Program-made: the position numbers and the translations under genes
The notes under the pieces: generated by a model
What the model was told of the DNA's origin: nothing
Seen by the model: the letters and a program-made list of their open reading frames with translations, nothing else
Databases searched by the model: none
Part shown: one piece after another, positions 60,959 through 64,000 of the stretch
Position numbering within the stretch: position 1 is the stretch's first letter
Layout: each line of letters starts with the position of its first letter
Source of the DNA: Punica granatum
Taxonomy: Eukaryota > Streptophyta > Magnoliopsida > Myrtales > Lythraceae
Length of the DNA stretch: 64,000 bases
Direction: 5' to 3'
NCBI RefSeq assembly: GCF_007655135.1
Contig: NC_045128.1
Coordinates: 15,516,230 to 15,580,229 of the forward strand

Positions 60959-61780
60959 CCTTACTTTTGCTTGTTTTATAATCAGCATAAAATCTACAAT
61001 GAATGATGGGCCAAAATATGAAAACAATTTTTTCCCTTACATAAAGGAATGTTTCTTTACTCGGCTTATTATAATGGATACAGGTAAAAATGTAAAAATT
61101 AAAATTACAACAAAACAAAAATGAGTCCTAAACTTAACATAATTATATCTTGCTCTGCCGGTGCTATTCAAGGACTTCGTCTATGATCCTCTCTTCCTGT
61201 AGCCCCAGAAAGGGAATTATTGAGAAGAAGTTTTCCAATTGTTACAACCCGATCTGATGCTGAATATTGCCAAAACTAACTTAGCTCAAAAGTCTGACCA
61301 GTGTGTGGCGCCTCTTTTTTTTCTCAAGGCAGCAAACATAGGCTTTTTTATCATGTCATGGATCTAATCCGCTTCCTCTTCTCTCCCATAAGGGACATCA
61401 TGACCTGAGAAATATGGATGAAGAACTGGTAAATGCTTGGACTCAAAGATGAAATTCTTTATTAAATCCGGGCCGAAGAAGCAAAAGATAGTAACAGCAA
61501 GCATTATAAAAGTTGTAGATAATCTCGCCGTTGAATTGCATTGTTCCCTTTCCTTGGTAAGGAGAATCGAACCCTACCATAACAACCACATAGATGATCA
61601 AAGAAAATGTAATTAATAAGAAAGCTAGTTTGTTGTTGAGAGATTAGGATGTTAATGGAAAAGAGTCGCAAAGGAAACAACAACGAAGCAATCTATATGT
61701 CTTGAATGAAACAGGTCATGGCCTTTCCCCACCACATGTAAATTATTCAAGCAGTTTTACAACCTTCCAAAATGGTATTG
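60959..61780. other. Intergenic DNA before the copia element
   Basis: No gene recognised. Some of this may belong to the Helitron ending at 60932. Confidence 0.45.
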
Positions 61781-63545
61781 CTGCCTCAGGTAAGAAATAA
61801 TTATTCATAAGATTTGAGACTGAATGCTCAGAGAGCTTAATTCATTCGCTACAAGAACAATTACATAAAGGCTGGCTAGGGCAGAGTAAATGCAAACTAC
61901 TCTTCGCTAAAAAACTTTGCTAAACTAAGAAAGAAATCGGTAAAATTCCTAGCCTGACTATTGTACAATAAATATACAATAATTACGATAAAAATTGATT
62001 CCAGGTATCTCATAATACTCCCCCTCAAGTTGGAGCATGAGGATCCCGAATACCCAACTTGCTAAGAATAATATGAAACCGGCCCTGTCCCAATGCCTTG
62101 GTGAAGATATCTACAAGCTGCATATTAGTTGAAATATGCGAAGTGTCAATAGTGTGGGACTTGATGTGTTTACGAACAAAATGACAGTCTATCTCAATGT
62201 ATTTCCTGCATTCGTGAAACACCAGATTAACAGCAATGTGAAGTGCAGCCTGATTATCACAGAAGAGCCGGGTAAGATGGGTAAACTTCACTCCAAGGTA
62301 GGCAAGAAGACCACATAGCCAAATAACCTCAATCATAGCAGCAGCCATTACCCTATATTCAGCTTCAACGGAAGATCGAGAAACAATAGTCTGGTTCTTC
62401 ATTTTCCAAGAAATCGGACAACCGCCTAGTGTAATAAAGTATCCCGTGACAGATCGACGAGTCATCGAGCAGCTTGCCCAATCAGAATCGCAATAAGCAA
62501 CAAGATCTAGATTATCCTACTAAAGAAATATACCATGTCCTGGAGATTGTTTCAAGTATCAAAGCACTCGCATAGCAGCGTCCCAATGAGGCTGACGAGG
62601 ATGTTGCGTGAACTGAGTCAATATGTGACAGAATAACTAATATCCAATCTTGGAATGGTGAGATAGATGAGACAACCCATTAAACTCCTATTTTGGCTTG
62701 GATCCTCAAGAGGGTCACTTGAGTTTGCAGAGAGACCATGATCCTATTCCATCGGGAATAGAGAAGGACGCGAACCAAGCATCCAGCACTTAGTGAGAAT
62801 ATCCAATACATACCTTCACTGATTGAGAAATAGACTCGAGCATATCCGAGCAACCTCTATGCCCAGGAAGTAACGAAGTGGTCCTGGATCCTTAATGCGG
62901 AAGCACTGATCAAGATATCGCTTGAAGGATGCACACTGCAAGGAATTGTTTCCAACAACCAAGAGATCATCCATATAAACAAGAATTGCCAAAAAATACT
63001 ACCACTCGCAAATGTGAACAAGGAATGGTCCGCACCGAACTGTTGAAATCCATATCTGCATAAAGCATCAACGAACTTTGAATGCCAGTTTCGCGAAGTC
63101 TAACGAAGACCATAAAGAGACTTACGAAGCCAGCAGACGAGCCTAGTTCGCTTAGAAGAAAAGCCCTGTGGCACCTTCATGTAAACTTCTTCGTCTAAAT
63201 CACCATGCAATAACGCATTCTGAACTTCCATTTGATGAATTTCCCAACCTCTTGCCATAGCAATAGTCCATAAAAAGAACACAGGGATGAGTTTTGTTAC
63301 TGGAGCAAACGTTTCATAGAAATTAATACCTTCAACCTGTGTAAATCTTCTTCTTGATCTTTTACACCCACTTACAGTCGATTAGGTGCTTCGCTGGAGG
63401 TAAAGACTCAAGGGTCCAAGTGTGATTAAGTTCCAAGGCCCAAATTTCCTCGGTCATGGCCTCAAGCTATTTGGGGTCACAAACCGCCTCCCTATAAGAA
63501 CGAGGCTCCACTCCTGAATCCAATATAGCTACATATGACAAAAAT
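61781..63545 (-). mobile_element. Degenerate Ty1/copia retrotransposon, 3' half
   Basis: On the minus strand, from high to low coordinates: text of the polyprotein region just before reverse transcriptase (near 63480-63540); a DCKWV motif (near 63370); reverse transcriptase start (EVQNALLHGDLDEEVYMKV at 63170-63230); a broken middle with several stops and frameshifts (62470-63100); then a clean RNase H stretch (62025-62465, containing [27 protein letters not shown] and DIFTKALG). A polypurine tract GAGGGGGAGT lies at 62017-62026, followed by the probable 3' LTR (left border near 61780 not certain). The element is dead; the 5' half lies outside or is lost. Confidence 0.85.
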
Positions 63546-63719
63546 TAATTTGAAGCATCAGTATAGTTGGTAAATTGCTCAATAGGATATCATATACCCG
63601 AGGAGTCTAGGATGGAGTAAAGGAAAGGAGGGATAAATTGCATATGTGAACAACAAAATCCTTGAAGTGGCCAGGCGTTTTTGTTTGACTATCTTAACGT
63701 CATGGAACAAAATTCGAAG

Positions 63720-64000
63720 TCTCATCATGATTCCTCGCAGTGGGTGGTGGCTGCGATCTTAGGCAACCCTTCCAGGCGTTGCCTAAGGTATCCCTATGGC
63801 GATGCTTTCAAAACCGTCGCCATAGGGGTACTTTAGGCGATGCGTCCGTGCATCGACAAAGGTATTATTGGCCGACGCTTTTCAAAGTGTCGCCATAGAT
63901 CCTACCATTTTTTGAAAGCGTCGCCATAGATCCCACCTATGCCGACGTTTTTGGGAAGCGTCGCTTTAAGAACCCATATGCTTACTTTTTGTGACGACAC
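63720..64000. mobile_element. CACTA-like subterminal repeat region, cut by window edge
   Basis: Dense direct and inverted copies of GCGTCGCCATAG, GCCGACGCTTTTC and CCTATGGCGATG-type motifs, like the subterminal arms of the CACTA element at 44082-47108. It also shares a CCATATGC(C/T)TACTTTT string with it. No CACTA end is visible, because the element continues past the window or its end is lost. Confidence 0.6.

Overview
This window is nuclear DNA from a flowering plant, most likely a eudicot. It contains split genes with GT-AG introns, AT-rich intergenic DNA, plant-specific families (LAZY/IGT gravitropism protein, pollen-type LRR receptor kinase, plant VIT/VWA protein) and a dense population of decayed plant transposons (Ty1/copia, Ty3/gypsy, CACTA, Mutator-type, Helitron, SINE, MITE). 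I cannot name the species from the sequence. No CRISPR array, operon, tRNA or rRNA gene was seen.

Layout. 1-7190: repeat-rich DNA, with gypsy-like debris to about 3.3 kb and a 350-bp tandem duplication at 4.8-5.5 kb. 7787-14451 (+): a 13-exon gene for a 747-residue VIT/VWA protein, like plant inter-alpha-trypsin-inhibitor heavy-chain proteins. 14735-17159: a 1-kb direct duplication around a 419-bp spacer. 17-31 kb: about 14 kb without a recognisable gene, holding a SINE with target duplications, a bounded Helitron, a copia primer-binding site, a CACTA end and a Mutator-type TIR element. 31681-33135 (+): a five-exon LAZY/DRO1-like gene, converging with 33361-35088 (-), an intronless gene for an acidic, probably plastid-targeted protein of unknown function. 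37285-39829 (-): a six-exon COQ9 gene. 40-49 kb: a copia fragment, a Helitron-like tandem array, a MITE, a 3-kb CACTA element and a gypsy integrase fragment. 49323-53807 (+): a WDR55 gene that keeps its introns but carries several disabling lesions. 54914-55980: a Mutator-type MITE with 143-bp TIRs and an exact 9-bp target duplication. 57827-59828 (-): a two-exon LRR receptor-like kinase with degenerate catalytic motifs. 60-64 kb: a Helitron end, a degenerate copia polyprotein and a CACTA-like subterminal region cut by the window edge.

The intact genes are independent nuclear genes: signalling or trafficking (VIT/VWA), gravitropic set-point (LAZY), a putative plastid protein, mitochondrial ubiquinone synthesis (COQ9) and pollen-type receptor signalling. 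From memory of Arabidopsis, VIT/VWA, LAZY3 and COQ9 lie close together on chromosome 1 (near At1g19110-At1g19140), so this part may be a conserved syntenic block. I found no convincing new biological system. The most distinctive observations are the WDR55 pseudogene, several transposons whose exact ends can be read, and a 1-kb duplication whose differences look like sequencing indels.
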